Shown piece after piece: positions 44,001 to 52,089 of a stretch of 64,000 bases of DNA. Origin of the DNA: JANQFV01 sp964468185 (GTDB lineage Bacteria; Planctomycetota; Phycisphaerae; UBA1845; Fen-1342). The stretch is from positions 12,699 through 76,698 of the forward strand of contig CAYXTR010000023.1 of assembly GCA_964468185.1 (NCBI GenBank), written 5' to 3'. The notes under the pieces were generated by a model, which was given only the letters and a program-made list of their open reading frames with translations, was not told the DNA's origin and did no database searches. Position 1 is the first letter of the stretch, and every line of letters begins with the position of its first letter. The position numbers and the translations under genes are program-made.

Positions 44001-45905
44001 TCGGGCGTCGTCTCGACGATTACGATCGACGAGACCTTTCTGGTCGGCGAAGTGGAGGTTGCGTTGACCGTCGACAGCGAGAACCAGGGCCGCATCGCCG
44101 CCCGCCTTGCGCACTCCGGCTCCATGGCTTCGCTCGTGAATCGCATCGGCATGGACGATCGCGGTGCCGCCGGCAATACGAAAAACAGCTTCGACGTCCT
44201 GCTGGATGATGACGCACCGCAGGAGGACGACATCCACGTCGAGCCGGCCCTCGGGTCGGTCGCGACGCTCGGGCTGCATCAGCCGGATGGCCGCGGCAAG
44301 TTCTTTGGCGACGGCATCACGACGGATCGGCGGGACAGCATGCTGTTCGAGTTGGCCGGCACGTTGTCGGCGGGTGCATGGGATCTGCTGGTTGCGGACA
44401 CGCGGATGATCAGCGCTTCGGAGAATATCTTCCGCCGCTGGGCGCTGACGCTGAAGAGCCCCTGCGGACCGGAGCGTTTTGTGGGCCGCGTGCTGGACGT
44501 TCAGCCTGGCGCGGGCGTGTGCACGATTGCCCTGGCGGACGGGGCGACCAATCTCATGGTCGTGGCCGACTTCGCGGCGGGTGCCGAGGTGGTTGACTTC
44601 CGCGTTGAACTCGTCGATCCGAACCTGCCTGGTAGCGGTACGCTCGAAGTTACCGACTGCGCCAACAACACGACGCAGCTTGCGATCGCACTCGCCGCCG
44701 CGTCGTCCGATCAGGACTTCCCGGTCGTTGGCGGAGCGCTCAACGGTGACACGCTCGAGTTTGAAGGCACGGCGACGGACGCCGAGCCCACCGACAGCGG
44801 CATTGCCAGTGTCGAACTTGCGCCCTACAGCACGAATCTGCAAATCGTGTCGGTCACGCCCGATCCGCCGAACGGCGCCGCGAGTGTCGACTTCGTCATC
44901 GGTCTGATCGACCCCATGCAGAATGGGCGCGGCTACGTTCGCATCACCGACGGGTGCGGTTGGCGGGCTCACAAGCAGATTGAGATCGACGCCACGCCGC
45001 CGGAGTGCAGCGGCACCGTTGGCCATACCAAGCGGTACATCAGTACACACCAGCCACTCGACATCCCGGACAACAACCCGCAGGGTGTCGTCTCGTCGAT
45101 CTACGTACCGGATGAGGACATCATCGCCGACGTGGACATCACGATTAACATCCGCCACCCGTTCGATGATGACATCGACCTGATCCTGATCAGCCCGCCG
45201 CAGACGACGTTGTTCACCGACATTGGCAGCACAGGCAACGACTTCATCGATACCACGCTCGATGACGAAGCGGCGGAGCCGATTCCCGATTCGTTCGCCG
45301 AGGCGCCGTTCACCGGCCGGTACCAGCCTGAGGCCGGGCCCATTCTTCAGAACCTGGACGGCGAACCGGCACTCGGCGACTGGAACCTGCGCATCATCGA
45401 CGACAAGACCAACGATACCGGTGAGTTTCTGAGCTGGGCGGTCACGATCACGGCCGATACGTTCCCCGAGCGTTTCGATGGGCGTGTGGAAGATAGCGAG
45501 CCGCTCGCCTCCGGCGTTTGCACGATCGAACTGCTGCCGGACGCTGAGAACCTTGCGCTGGTCGTCGACCCGTTCGAGTCCGGCGATGCGATCGTGCGCT
45601 ACTCGGTCGAGTTGATGAACCTGAACCTCGACGGCACGGGCACCGTTCGCATTACCGATTGCGGCGGCAGTTTCTGTGAGATACCCGTCGCTCTGACCGG
45701 GGCCGGCTTCCCGCTGGGCGATATGGACTGCGATGGCGACGTCGACTTCGACGACATCTCGCCGTTCGTGGTGGCACTTGGCGGTGAGGCGGCGTATGCG
45801 GCGCAGTATCCGGACTGCGTCTGGCTGAACGGCGACATTGACGGCAACGGCACCGTTGACTTCGACGACATCAGCCCGTTCGTAGCCCTGTTGAGCGGCA
45901 AGTAG
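41085..45905 (+). CDS. Giant secreted protein with PPC-like domains, three P-domains and a C-terminal dockerin-like pair
   Basis: A 1606-residue exported protein. A signal peptide (ARLVAAVVLGVLCTVIPALA) is followed by several PPC-like beta domains (about 30-590, for example IEPNDFAAEATPI and CEPNDTIAQADVT). Three proprotein-convertase P-domain-like segments lie at about 702-862, 952-1128 and 1308-1462 (sharing DIDLILISPxxT and LGDWNLRIIDD-type strands). The end (about 1545-1606) is a dockerin-like pair, GDMDCDGDVDFDDISPF and GDIDGNGTVDFDDISPF. P-domains usually sit behind a subtilisin; no protease is present here. AGGAGG at about 41072 sets the ATG at 41085. A strong hairpin follows the stop. 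Confidence 0.87.
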   Translation: MTTTRRLSARLVAAVVLGVLCTVIPALAIPPAPPNDTPATAEIIGPVPVRVFGTTVQAASDINAAPGLPGIDPYVDGPDVFYGFTPDASGPYRVQLLPWQKAPLRSSDRRFTIYLFDDNDTFLAGARAPGDARPVHFDVTLTAGTQYTIGVDHAAETHDNFTFTLLVDAATFPNPDDCAGVHDLPATTPSLVLNEIGGAWDDFGFTQSGGRCAVANTTAAPGNDHVYRFTAPADGDYAIELASSGFDAVLYVNEVCPPLYPEGCLGASNHSTSTSSGGRHELVVVTLSAGVDCYIYVDNGSTTNPTGSYALIVDDAFTYEITEIEPNDFAAEATPIITPLNGGQLVGPGDEDWFLIDGLAGDRVFAWANNGGSSNSTLDTDMGFYAADGTTLVEFDDEDADGADAPIEDLRYIYSTSAPVLAGVELVTDAPHFLRVTKQNETGTVHRYRLHVGVEPGDRTPLSECEPNDTIAQADVTGKDYFTGAVTTTDDSDFYAFKADKGERVFIALDGDPERDSSGFDSAGNDPNAFNARLTIYDPDGDVLISDISDSNSAQTPPADYPAQGGFFVVKSSGTHYVEVSAASSQVGPTETYELAIFKNASAPPLTEVFDPVIDLTPDFEGNIILGAARDELPGDTGVCDIELYAETNLQLTNVGSLPGAVVTFNIELIDTQQSGFGKLLVTDCAGNTACQVVTIDVFPPICDGFNFSRRTPASLHDPIHVTDNDSTGIFGTIDINEPGAVTDVNVTVNIDTLDTGDLDIYLVSPQGTVVELVTDRMSSLGTDMVEVTFDDSAEEILPILGSAAPYTGTWLPEDPQGLAQLNGEDAQGTWQLNVIDDSSSDDFGATLVRWALEIEAGFAGPETFSGLASDDTGFDAGIASIELIDPVNVELTLPDTFEPGDLVVPYTVTLIDPTQDGAGTVLVTDLQANTCESIIALNGVADTTGPDVTGSVTTDLTIKREVQQIVPPSAPSGVVSTITIDETFLVGEVEVALTVDSENQGRIAARLAHSGSMASLVNRIGMDDRGAAGNTKNSFDVLLDDDAPQEDDIHVEPALGSVATLGLHQPDGRGKFFGDGITTDRRDSMLFELAGTLSAGAWDLLVADTRMISASENIFRRWALTLKSPCGPERFVGRVLDVQPGAGVCTIALADGATNLMVVADFAAGAEVVDFRVELVDPNLPGSGTLEVTDCANNTTQLAIALAAASSDQDFPVVGGALNGDTLEFEGTATDAEPTDSGIASVELAPYSTNLQIVSVTPDPPNGAASVDFVIGLIDPMQNGRGYVRITDGCGWRAHKQIEIDATPPECSGTVGHTKRYISTHQPLDIPDNNPQGVVSSIYVPDEDIIADVDITINIRHPFDDDIDLILISPPQTTLFTDIGSTGNDFIDTTLDDEAAEPIPDSFAEAPFTGRYQPEAGPILQNLDGEPALGDWNLRIIDDKTNDTGEFLSWAVTITADTFPERFDGRVEDSEPLASGVCTIELLPDAENLALVVDPFESGDAIVRYSVELMNLNLDGTGTVRITDCGGSFCEIPVALTGAGFPLGDMDCDGDVDFDDISPFVVALGGEAAYAAQYPDCVWLNGDIDGNGTVDFDDISPFVALLSGK

Positions 45906-45918
45906 ACAGCGGAACAGG

Positions 45919-45957
45919 CCGTCCACCACGCGACGATACCGCGCGCGTGGTGGACGG
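45919..45957 (+). terminator. Intrinsic terminator-like hairpin
   Basis: A perfect 14-bp stem (45919-45932 with 45944-45957) with an 11-base loop begins 14 bases after the stop and is followed by AGTTTGTAT. The U-run is weak, but the stem is very strong. Confidence 0.72.
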
Positions 45958-45996
45958 AGTTTGTATCGTGGAGTGACAAGCCCGGCCCCACGGGAG

Positions 45997-46983
45997 TTAT
46001 CGCAGGCAATACGTCCGTAGCTCTTTCCAGTCGCCCTCCGCGTGGCGGACATCTGCCAGAGGGACGCCACGCAGATAGGCGAGCGCATATTGAACGAGAC
46101 CGAATCCCGGGCCACCGACGTTTGCGGTGAACGCGCAGTTGTGTGTTGTATCGCCAGACCGCGCAAACGCGTGATCAGACGGTGCGTCGACGATGAGCAT
46201 GCCGTCCTCAGGCACGTTCTCCACGATGTCGCTCACTCTTGCACGTAACTCAGCCAGATAAACCGCGCTCAACTTCCCCTGCTCATATTCGCGTCCCGGC
46301 ATATCCGTGCCTGCAGTTCGGACTACCGTTCCGTCGGGCCACGCCGCAGCCAGCAGTCCACCGGTTCTGCAATCATCGGGGGCGGGATAGCCGGGAAGAC
46401 GCCACACCACAAACAGCGGCGTTGCCGCCGGCCCATCGGCTGCACGCGTCTGCGTCGTCGGTAGATGCAGCGCATCCTCGTCATCGTCTGCTGACTCCAC
46501 TTTCAGCAACCAGCCTCCGTCGGTATCCCGTCGCCAAGTGCGGCCAGCATCATCGATCAGCACGTCAAACACGCCATCGCCGTCCTGATCCTGGATGTGC
46601 TCGCACGAACCAGCGCCACCCGGTGTCGCCGGCGTCGCGGCGTACGTCGTGGACTTGCGACCTACTGTCTGATGAAAGTACGGGGAGAGGGCTACCGTAT
46701 ACGCACCGTTTGTCGGCGTCAGCGGCAGGTGCACATGAAACGGACCTCCGGCCGTATGTACCATGATGTAGACGTCCTCGTTGTTCATGGCGCCCCGAAA
46801 GACGTCATACGGTCCGAGGTTCCGCTCGAACTCGAGCGGGTATTCCGACAGTTCTTCCGCCGCTGCCGTAGACCCCGCAACCCGCTGCATTCCTATCACA
46901 CTCAGCCGCCCGAGCCACACGCCGAGGACCAGCAAAAGCAGGCCGATGACGATGAGACACGCTGTGCGTAGCTTCCGCATCAT
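45997..46983 (-). CDS. Membrane-anchored protein of unknown function
   Basis: A 328-residue protein with one N-terminal membrane helix (ACLIVIGLLLLVLGVWLGRL) and a large exterior part. That part includes an EF-hand-like calcium loop (DQDGDGVFDVLIDD), which in these secreted proteins often marks FG-GAP or thrombospondin-type repeats. I recognise no catalytic motif. GGAGGGAAATG lies before the start at 46983 (a second ATG follows directly). It is convergent with the giant P-domain gene. Confidence 0.68.
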   Translation of the reverse strand: MMRKLRTACLIVIGLLLLVLGVWLGRLSVIGMQRVAGSTAAAEELSEYPLEFERNLGPYDVFRGAMNNEDVYIMVHTAGGPFHVHLPLTPTNGAYTVALSPYFHQTVGRKSTTYAATPATPGGAGSCEHIQDQDGDGVFDVLIDDAGRTWRRDTDGGWLLKVESADDDEDALHLPTTQTRAADGPAATPLFVVWRLPGYPAPDDCRTGGLLAAAWPDGTVVRTAGTDMPGREYEQGKLSAVYLAELRARVSDIVENVPEDGMLIVDAPSDHAFARSGDTTHNCAFTANVGGPGFGLVQYALAYLRGVPLADVRHAEGDWKELRTYCLR

Positions 46984-47770
46984 TTCCCTCCGCCGTCCTT
47001 AGGACGTTCCACGACTGACTCGCGGCATTTGCGTTCCGCGCTGATCGCGCGACCCGCACGCCCGCGTTCGCATCACAGCAAGGGCGAGCTGGGCGCTGAT
47101 GCATTTGACGCTGCTCGTGCATTCTGCGCAGCGAATGCCACTCGATGTCTTTATAACCGGTCGACCCCGTCGACCACACCCGTGTTCCCACCGTTCAGCA
47201 GCAATGCAGCGCGCAAAAAAAGGACGGGCAACCCAGGCTGACGTCCGTTGGGGGTTGGGTTTCGAGCGAGGGGGCCATCAAGCGCGGATTTAGTCTGGAA
47301 CCAATCCTGTTGATGGGCGCGGATCGTCAGCTCTTTCAGTCACCCGTCATCTTGTTTGCCAACCCCGCGGGGGTCGGCAGGATCAGAGAGCACCGGCTGA
47401 GCTTCCGTGCCTGACCGATGCGTCGCGGTCGTTTTCAGCCCATCCGTGAGCCGCGTCGCCGACCGGGATACTCATTGAATATCGCGACCGCCGGCTTTCG
47501 CCGGGACATGCTCGGCTCGGGAAGGCATACTCACTTCGACCGAACGCCTACATAATACCACAAGTTCTTATCAGACAGGCCGAAAAAATTGCCTGGATTA
47601 TCAATATAGGCGGGCACGAGGTTTGATATAGGCAATTATTGCCGATATATGGTTACATATAGTGGCGATCGCTAGTACAGGTACCACATAGAGGGGGAGC
47701 GTGAAAAATCATGGCAGACTTTATTCTGCCCATTTTTCCAATTATTAGTGTGCTTAGATTCTCAGCAAGC
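46984..47770. other. Gene-free region with an AT-rich island (about 47550-47760)
   Basis: No protein frame here has a start signal or recognisable product. The first part is of normal composition. From about 47550 the sequence turns clearly AT-rich, unlike anything else in the window, and holds palindromes (GGCAATTATTGCC at 47631-47643; GCGATCGC near 47665) and the structured elements listed separately. Confidence 0.6.
47587..47735 (+). ncRNA. Candidate small structured RNA ending in a terminator
   Basis: An 8-bp stem (47587-47594 with 47630-47637) encloses a second 6-bp stem (47599-47604 with 47623-47628), giving a long interrupted hairpin. At its right end a 6-bp hairpin (47713-47718 with 47725-47730) is followed by CATTTTT, an intrinsic terminator on the plus strand; AAAAAT before it makes it work on the minus strand too. 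No promoter could be assigned, so the boundaries are approximate. Confidence 0.3.
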
Positions 47771-48388
47771 TCAGGGTTTTACGTTCCCGTGCCCGACGCG
47801 GCGTAGTATCTTTCTTAGCAGCAAGTAGTTACGCCCACGATACCGCGTCACTTCCCCCGAAACGATGAACTCGCTGAATCCCGCCTCTGCCTCCCGCTCC
47901 ATCAGCTCCAAAAGCTGATTCTCGTGAATTTCCATCGTTCGTGTCGCCTTGCTCCCCTCGACCCGGCAGATAAACAGCGAACGCCCCTCCTCGCGCAGCA
48001 AACGCCCCGGCCGCTCCACCAGAAACGTTCCCTCCAGCAGCAGCGAATTCCCCTCCGGATCCAACCCCTGCCGTTGGCCGTCGCTCTGCGCGGCCTCCTG
48101 CAGCGGCTTGATCGGGGTGCGGCCCTCCTGACGCCGCAGCAGGGCCTTCAAGGTCTCCGCCTGCTCGGGTTTGCGCAGACTGGATGGCGGGTTGGAGGTG
48201 GTGGGCGCAGGCTGTGTCGCCGTGGCAGGTTGCGTTTCCGCCCCGGCGGCGGGCGGTGTGGGTGGAGGCGTCTCGGGTGGTGTATCGGCCGGCTTGCCGC
48301 CCTCCTGCCCCAGGGTCTGGTTCAGACCGACTGCCGCCGCCAGCATGGCCCCCAATTGCAGCAATTCTCTACGCGTGTGCTCGGCCAT
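47771..48388 (-). CDS. Tat-signal protein of unknown function
   Basis: A 205-residue protein beginning MAEHTRRELLQLGAMLAAAV, a twin-arginine signal, then a long Pro/Thr/Ala/Gln-rich linker (about 30-85) and a C-terminal globular part with a strand pattern such as LLEGTFLVERPGRLLREEGR and FIVSGEVTRYRGRNYLLLRK. It may be exported folded. AGGAGG nine bases upstream fixes the start at 48388. The bidirectional terminator at 47713-47735 ends the transcript. Confidence 0.72.
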   Translation of the reverse strand: MAEHTRRELLQLGAMLAAAVGLNQTLGQEGGKPADTPPETPPPTPPAAGAETQPATATQPAPTTSNPPSSLRKPEQAETLKALLRRQEGRTPIKPLQEAAQSDGQRQGLDPEGNSLLLEGTFLVERPGRLLREEGRSLFICRVEGSKATRTMEIHENQLLELMEREAEAGFSEFIVSGEVTRYRGRNYLLLRKILRRVGHGNVKP

Positions 48389-48540
48389 CGCCTGTGCCTC
48401 CTGACTGCACCCAAGCGACAGAACCCGTTCCGGCATTCCGTCGAAGTCCGTCCATTCTGCCTGCACCCCGACAGCCTATATCGACCGAGCCGCCGCGTCG
48501 AATCGACCGATAGAAAACGACAGCGGAGCGCGAGCAAGCC

Positions 48541-49218
48541 ATGGAACCAGTGATCATCTACGGTGCCGGCGGCCTCGGAGATCTGGTGCAGGACATTCTG
48601 CAGCAGGGCTCTCAGTACCGACCTGTCGCCTTCCTCGACTCCGACCCGGCGCGCCGTGGGCAGACGCATGCATCCCTGCCCATCCGCGGCGGTCTGGAAC
48701 ATGCCGACGCGCTCCGTGCGGAAGGCGTCCGCAATGTCATCGTCGCCGTGGGCGACAACTTCACCCGGGTCTCCCTGGCCGAGACCCTCGCCGCCCGCGG
48801 GTTCGCGCTGGCGTCCGCCGTTCATCCGCTCGCCAGCATCTCACCTTCAGCGAAGCTGGGCCAGCACGTCGTGATCGGGGCGCGGGCAACGGTCTGCGTT
48901 CATGCCAACATCTGCGACCACGCGATCCTCTCGGCAGGCGTGATCGCTGAGCATGACAACGTCATCGGCAAGGGCGCATTCCTCCACGCCGCCGTCCGCC
49001 TCGCCGGTGGCGTGACGATCGAAGAGTTCGCCATGCTGGAAATCGGGGCCACGGTCATCCCCGGTCGCCGCGTCGGACGTGCAGCGCGCGTGCGGGCCGG
49101 CGCAGTGGTCATTCGCGACGTAGCTGCCGGGGCCCAGGAGCTCGGCGCCACGGCATCGGCCGACGCGCTGGCACCGTCGCGTTTTCGACCAGAGTCCGAA
49201 AACGCCCACGCCACGTAA
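48541..49218 (+). CDS. PglD/NeuD-type sugar O- or N-acyltransferase
   Basis: A 225-residue hexapeptide-repeat acyltransferase. It has a PglD-like N-terminal Rossmann part (VIIYGAGGLGDLVQDIL, VAFLDSDPARRG) and then left-handed beta-helix repeats (SISPSAKLGQHVVIGARATV, CDHAILSAGVIAEHDNVIGKG, GGVTIEEFAMLEIGATVIPG). Relatives acetylate UDP-bacillosamine precursors or sialic acid. The usual catalytic His may be that in IAEHDNV. It may contribute to surface glycan synthesis, but no pathway partner adjoins it. Confidence 0.88.
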   Translation: MEPVIIYGAGGLGDLVQDILQQGSQYRPVAFLDSDPARRGQTHASLPIRGGLEHADALRAEGVRNVIVAVGDNFTRVSLAETLAARGFALASAVHPLASISPSAKLGQHVVIGARATVCVHANICDHAILSAGVIAEHDNVIGKGAFLHAAVRLAGGVTIEEFAMLEIGATVIPGRRVGRAARVRAGAVVIRDVAAGAQELGATASADALAPSRFRPESENAHAT

Positions 49219-51093
49219 TCACGCCGACTGTCGCCGCACGGTCATATCAAAGCCGCGCACCATGCTGTTGTAGAGGGCGTACGTCACGCCGAGGAACACG
49301 ACTGCTGATACCACGCTGAACACCGCGCAAGTCACGCGGAACATGCTCACGGCGCTGGTCGATACGCTCGTCGGATTGCCCGACCAGTTCGAATTCGCAT
49401 AGCCCACCGACTTCCACGGATCCAACAGCGCGTCGATCGCCCACATGGGCGTGAACGGCAGCACCACTGCCGCCACACTGGGGCTCGTGCCGCGCATCGC
49501 CGCGCCGCAAGCCGTCAGCAACCCCGCGGCCCCCAGTACAATTGCCGTACTGATCATCACCGCCTGGACGGTCTTCTTCGACAGCAGTGAGAAATGCAGC
49601 CCGATCATCGCCGAGAGGGCCGCGAACGCGACCATCAGCAGTGGCACCATGAACACGGCTTCGACCGTCACGACGTTCGGCTCGTCAAACCGCAACATGT
49701 CCATGGCGGCGAAGAGCGCGATGGTAACGGTTGGCACGCCGATCAGCGGAATCACCAGCCGCACGAGCCCCTGCAGCATACCCGCGATGATGTACCGGCT
49801 CGTCAGCGGGGTCGAAAGCAGCAGTTCAATCGTCAGTGACTCCTTCTCGCGTGTCAGCGTCGTCGCCGCCGTATTTGTCACCACAAGCAGAATCACGGCG
49901 AGTTCGACCCAGATCAGTGGCACGAGCCAGAGGCGCACATTTGCCGCCGCCAGCGCCCCCGTACCCCACGCGCCGGTGTGATAGCTCACCAACAGAACGA
50001 CACCCGCCACAAGACCCGCGATGATAAACAGCAATCGCAACATCGACCGCCCCCCTGCCGACGCCCGGGTCGCGGCCTCCCGCCACGCGATCGGATTCCG
50101 CCATACTTTCCGCGGTTCCCGTCGCCGATCGCCGAGGGCGCGCGGTTGGAACCAAGCCGCGATGCGGGTGAAGAACGTTGTCTCGCCTTCCTTGGCACCG
50201 CGCCGCACGTAGATCAGGCTGATCAACACCATCAGCGCCGACGCCAGTGTGGTCAGGAGCATGTACCCATACTGCGGGTACGCCAGGAACCACCAGAACG
50301 GCCAGCCATGCTCATATAACCGTGCCGCTGGCGGTGCCGGCGTCTGCCCGGTCACAACCATCAGTGCCAGAAACGGGTGCAGCGGTGCCACCCAGCTCAT
50401 CCGATATTGCACCGTCGTGCTGAGAAACGTGTCCGACGCATCCGCCGCGGCAAGCTGGCCGTACGGCGATATCCCGAACATGCCGATCGCGAGCAAGTAG
50501 ACGGCGACGCCTGCAAAGAAGGCGAAGATGGTCCGCCGCGTGCCGATCTTCAGGAAGCTGATCATGATCGCGATCGAACCGGTGACCAGCCCGGTGCATG
50601 CCGCCAGGCCGAAACTCTCGAAGATCTCGCGCGTCGTCACCCCGCCGTAGATCATCGTGATACAGAAGATTGGCAATCCCGACAGCAGCAGCACCCACAC
50701 GAAGTAGATTCGCGAGAACAACGAGCCGAGCACGATCTGCGCATTCGACATCGGCGTGGTCAGCAGAATGTGATACGTATTCGCGTCTTTCTCCTGGGTA
50801 ATCGCCCCCGCACAGAACACGGGTGCGATGAAGCTCATCAAGAAGAGCTGCACCATGCTGACGACCATGAAGGTCTTGGTCGCATCCTTGGCCAAGTCAG
50901 CCAGTGAGCCCTCCGGACCGCCCAGCAGCAGCCCCTTCCCCAGCAGGAACACGACCACGAGCGCCACCAGGTAGATCAACCGCGCCCACAGGTGCCGCGA
51001 GCGCTTCCCCCCTGCCGACACTACCCGCACCAGAATCGGATTGGCCGGCAACAACCGCCAGAACCAAAGCCCGATATCACCCAGAATACCCAT
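49219..51093 (-). CDS. ABC transporter permease (ABC-2/GldF-like, two membrane halves)
   Basis: A 624-residue integral membrane protein with about twelve membrane helices in two similar sets: AITQEKDANTYHILLTTPMSN in the first half and TLTREKESLTIELLLSTPLTS in the second (each set's first 20 residues are diagnostic). Those are the coupling-helix motifs of ABC-2 exporters, so this looks like a duplicated permease in one chain. The ATG at 51093 has GAGGTG upstream. It is the last gene of a five-gene minus-strand cluster that includes the ATPase at 53429-54358. Confidence 0.85.
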   Translation of the reverse strand: MGILGDIGLWFWRLLPANPILVRVVSAGGKRSRHLWARLIYLVALVVVFLLGKGLLLGGPEGSLADLAKDATKTFMVVSMVQLFLMSFIAPVFCAGAITQEKDANTYHILLTTPMSNAQIVLGSLFSRIYFVWVLLLSGLPIFCITMIYGGVTTREIFESFGLAACTGLVTGSIAIMISFLKIGTRRTIFAFFAGVAVYLLAIGMFGISPYGQLAAADASDTFLSTTVQYRMSWVAPLHPFLALMVVTGQTPAPPAARLYEHGWPFWWFLAYPQYGYMLLTTLASALMVLISLIYVRRGAKEGETTFFTRIAAWFQPRALGDRRREPRKVWRNPIAWREAATRASAGGRSMLRLLFIIAGLVAGVVLLVSYHTGAWGTGALAAANVRLWLVPLIWVELAVILLVVTNTAATTLTREKESLTIELLLSTPLTSRYIIAGMLQGLVRLVIPLIGVPTVTIALFAAMDMLRFDEPNVVTVEAVFMVPLLMVAFAALSAMIGLHFSLLSKKTVQAVMISTAIVLGAAGLLTACGAAMRGTSPSVAAVVLPFTPMWAIDALLDPWKSVGYANSNWSGNPTSVSTSAVSMFRVTCAVFSVVSAVVFLGVTYALYNSMVRGFDMTVRRQSA

Positions 51094-51180
51094 AGTCACC
51101 TCGGCCTGCGGTCTCGCTACGCAATCGAGCGGCGCTTTCGCAGTTCTTGAACCGACTCGCATGCATCGTACGCCCCTCCA

Positions 51181-52047
51181 TCACCGCGTTGTGAAGGCTC
51201 GGGCGGCCACGTCTGCCGGGAACCCCTCCAGCCGCTGGCCGGCCGCGTGGCAGTACAACGCCGCCTTGAAGATCCCCTGTAACGCGGACATCACCGCCGC
51301 CAGCAGAATCCAGTACACCACCGCCATCCCCGCCAGAAGCACGCCTGAGGTTGTCACGCCGCCGGCTGACACGAGCAGCCAACCCGCCAGCATGGCCAGC
51401 AGCACACCCGGCAACGCCAGCAGAAACGCGAGTATCCCAAAGCCGAAATCCGCGACAATCTGCTCGCCCCACGTCTGCCGCAGCAGCGTGGCACTCCGCC
51501 GAATCGCGGTTGGCGCTCCGGCGCGCTCGACGACCATCACCGGCACGACCAGAAACGTGATCAGGGTCCACGCGAACCCGAGCAAGCCCCCAATGAGTTG
51601 CCCCACGATGCCATCACTCTTCCCACGCAACAGTCGTAACACAACGCCCACCGTGGCCGCAATCAGCGTGTAGACGAAGATACTCGGCAGGCAAGCCGTC
51701 GCCGCCCGAAACCCATCCGCCACGCCGGGATCTCCGCCTTGCAGCCGCATATGTGCCGCCCCGATCAGGGCCGCGTTGAAGTAGATCACCACGAAGTAAC
51801 TCACGAAGTAGTACGCGAAGGCAAAGGCGACGAGCGCGGCGTCCTGCATGCTGAGCTGCTCGTCCCCCAGCGCCTGATCGAGTTCGTCAAACATGCCCAG
51901 CGCCCAGCCCCCGCCAGCAAAGGTCGCCAGCACGCCCAAGCTGACCACTCCGGCCACCAGTGGAAAGACGAGCAGCTCCTTATCCGCCAGCAACACATCC
52001 CGTGCATACCCCATCAGCTCCCAGGTATTTGATAGCGTGTGAAACAT
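51181..52047 (-). CDS. Polytopic membrane protein (DUF6159-like)
   Basis: A 288-residue protein with about six membrane helices (for example VLATFAGGGWALGMF and ILAFLLALPGVLLAMLAGWL). Its start, WELMGYARDVLLADKELLVF, resembles the DUF6159 family as I remember it. It lies inside the ABC cluster, 42 bases after the zinc-ribbon gene and 87 before the permease, so it may assist that transporter. Function is unknown. Confidence 0.72.
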   Translation of the reverse strand: MFHTLSNTWELMGYARDVLLADKELLVFPLVAGVVSLGVLATFAGGGWALGMFDELDQALGDEQLSMQDAALVAFAFAYYFVSYFVVIYFNAALIGAAHMRLQGGDPGVADGFRAATACLPSIFVYTLIAATVGVVLRLLRGKSDGIVGQLIGGLLGFAWTLITFLVVPVMVVERAGAPTAIRRSATLLRQTWGEQIVADFGFGILAFLLALPGVLLAMLAGWLLVSAGGVTTSGVLLAGMAVVYWILLAAVMSALQGIFKAALYCHAAGQRLEGFPADVAARAFTTR

Positions 52048-52089
52048 GCGCTCATCCTCACGTGGCGATCATCAAGCGCGGAGCGGCGT

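Noticed and set aside
42825..46166. Open frame of 1113 codons on the minus strand
   Set aside because: It lies opposite the giant P-domain protein, has a composition typical of antisense frames in GC-rich DNA (Arg, Val, Asp), and shows no motif.
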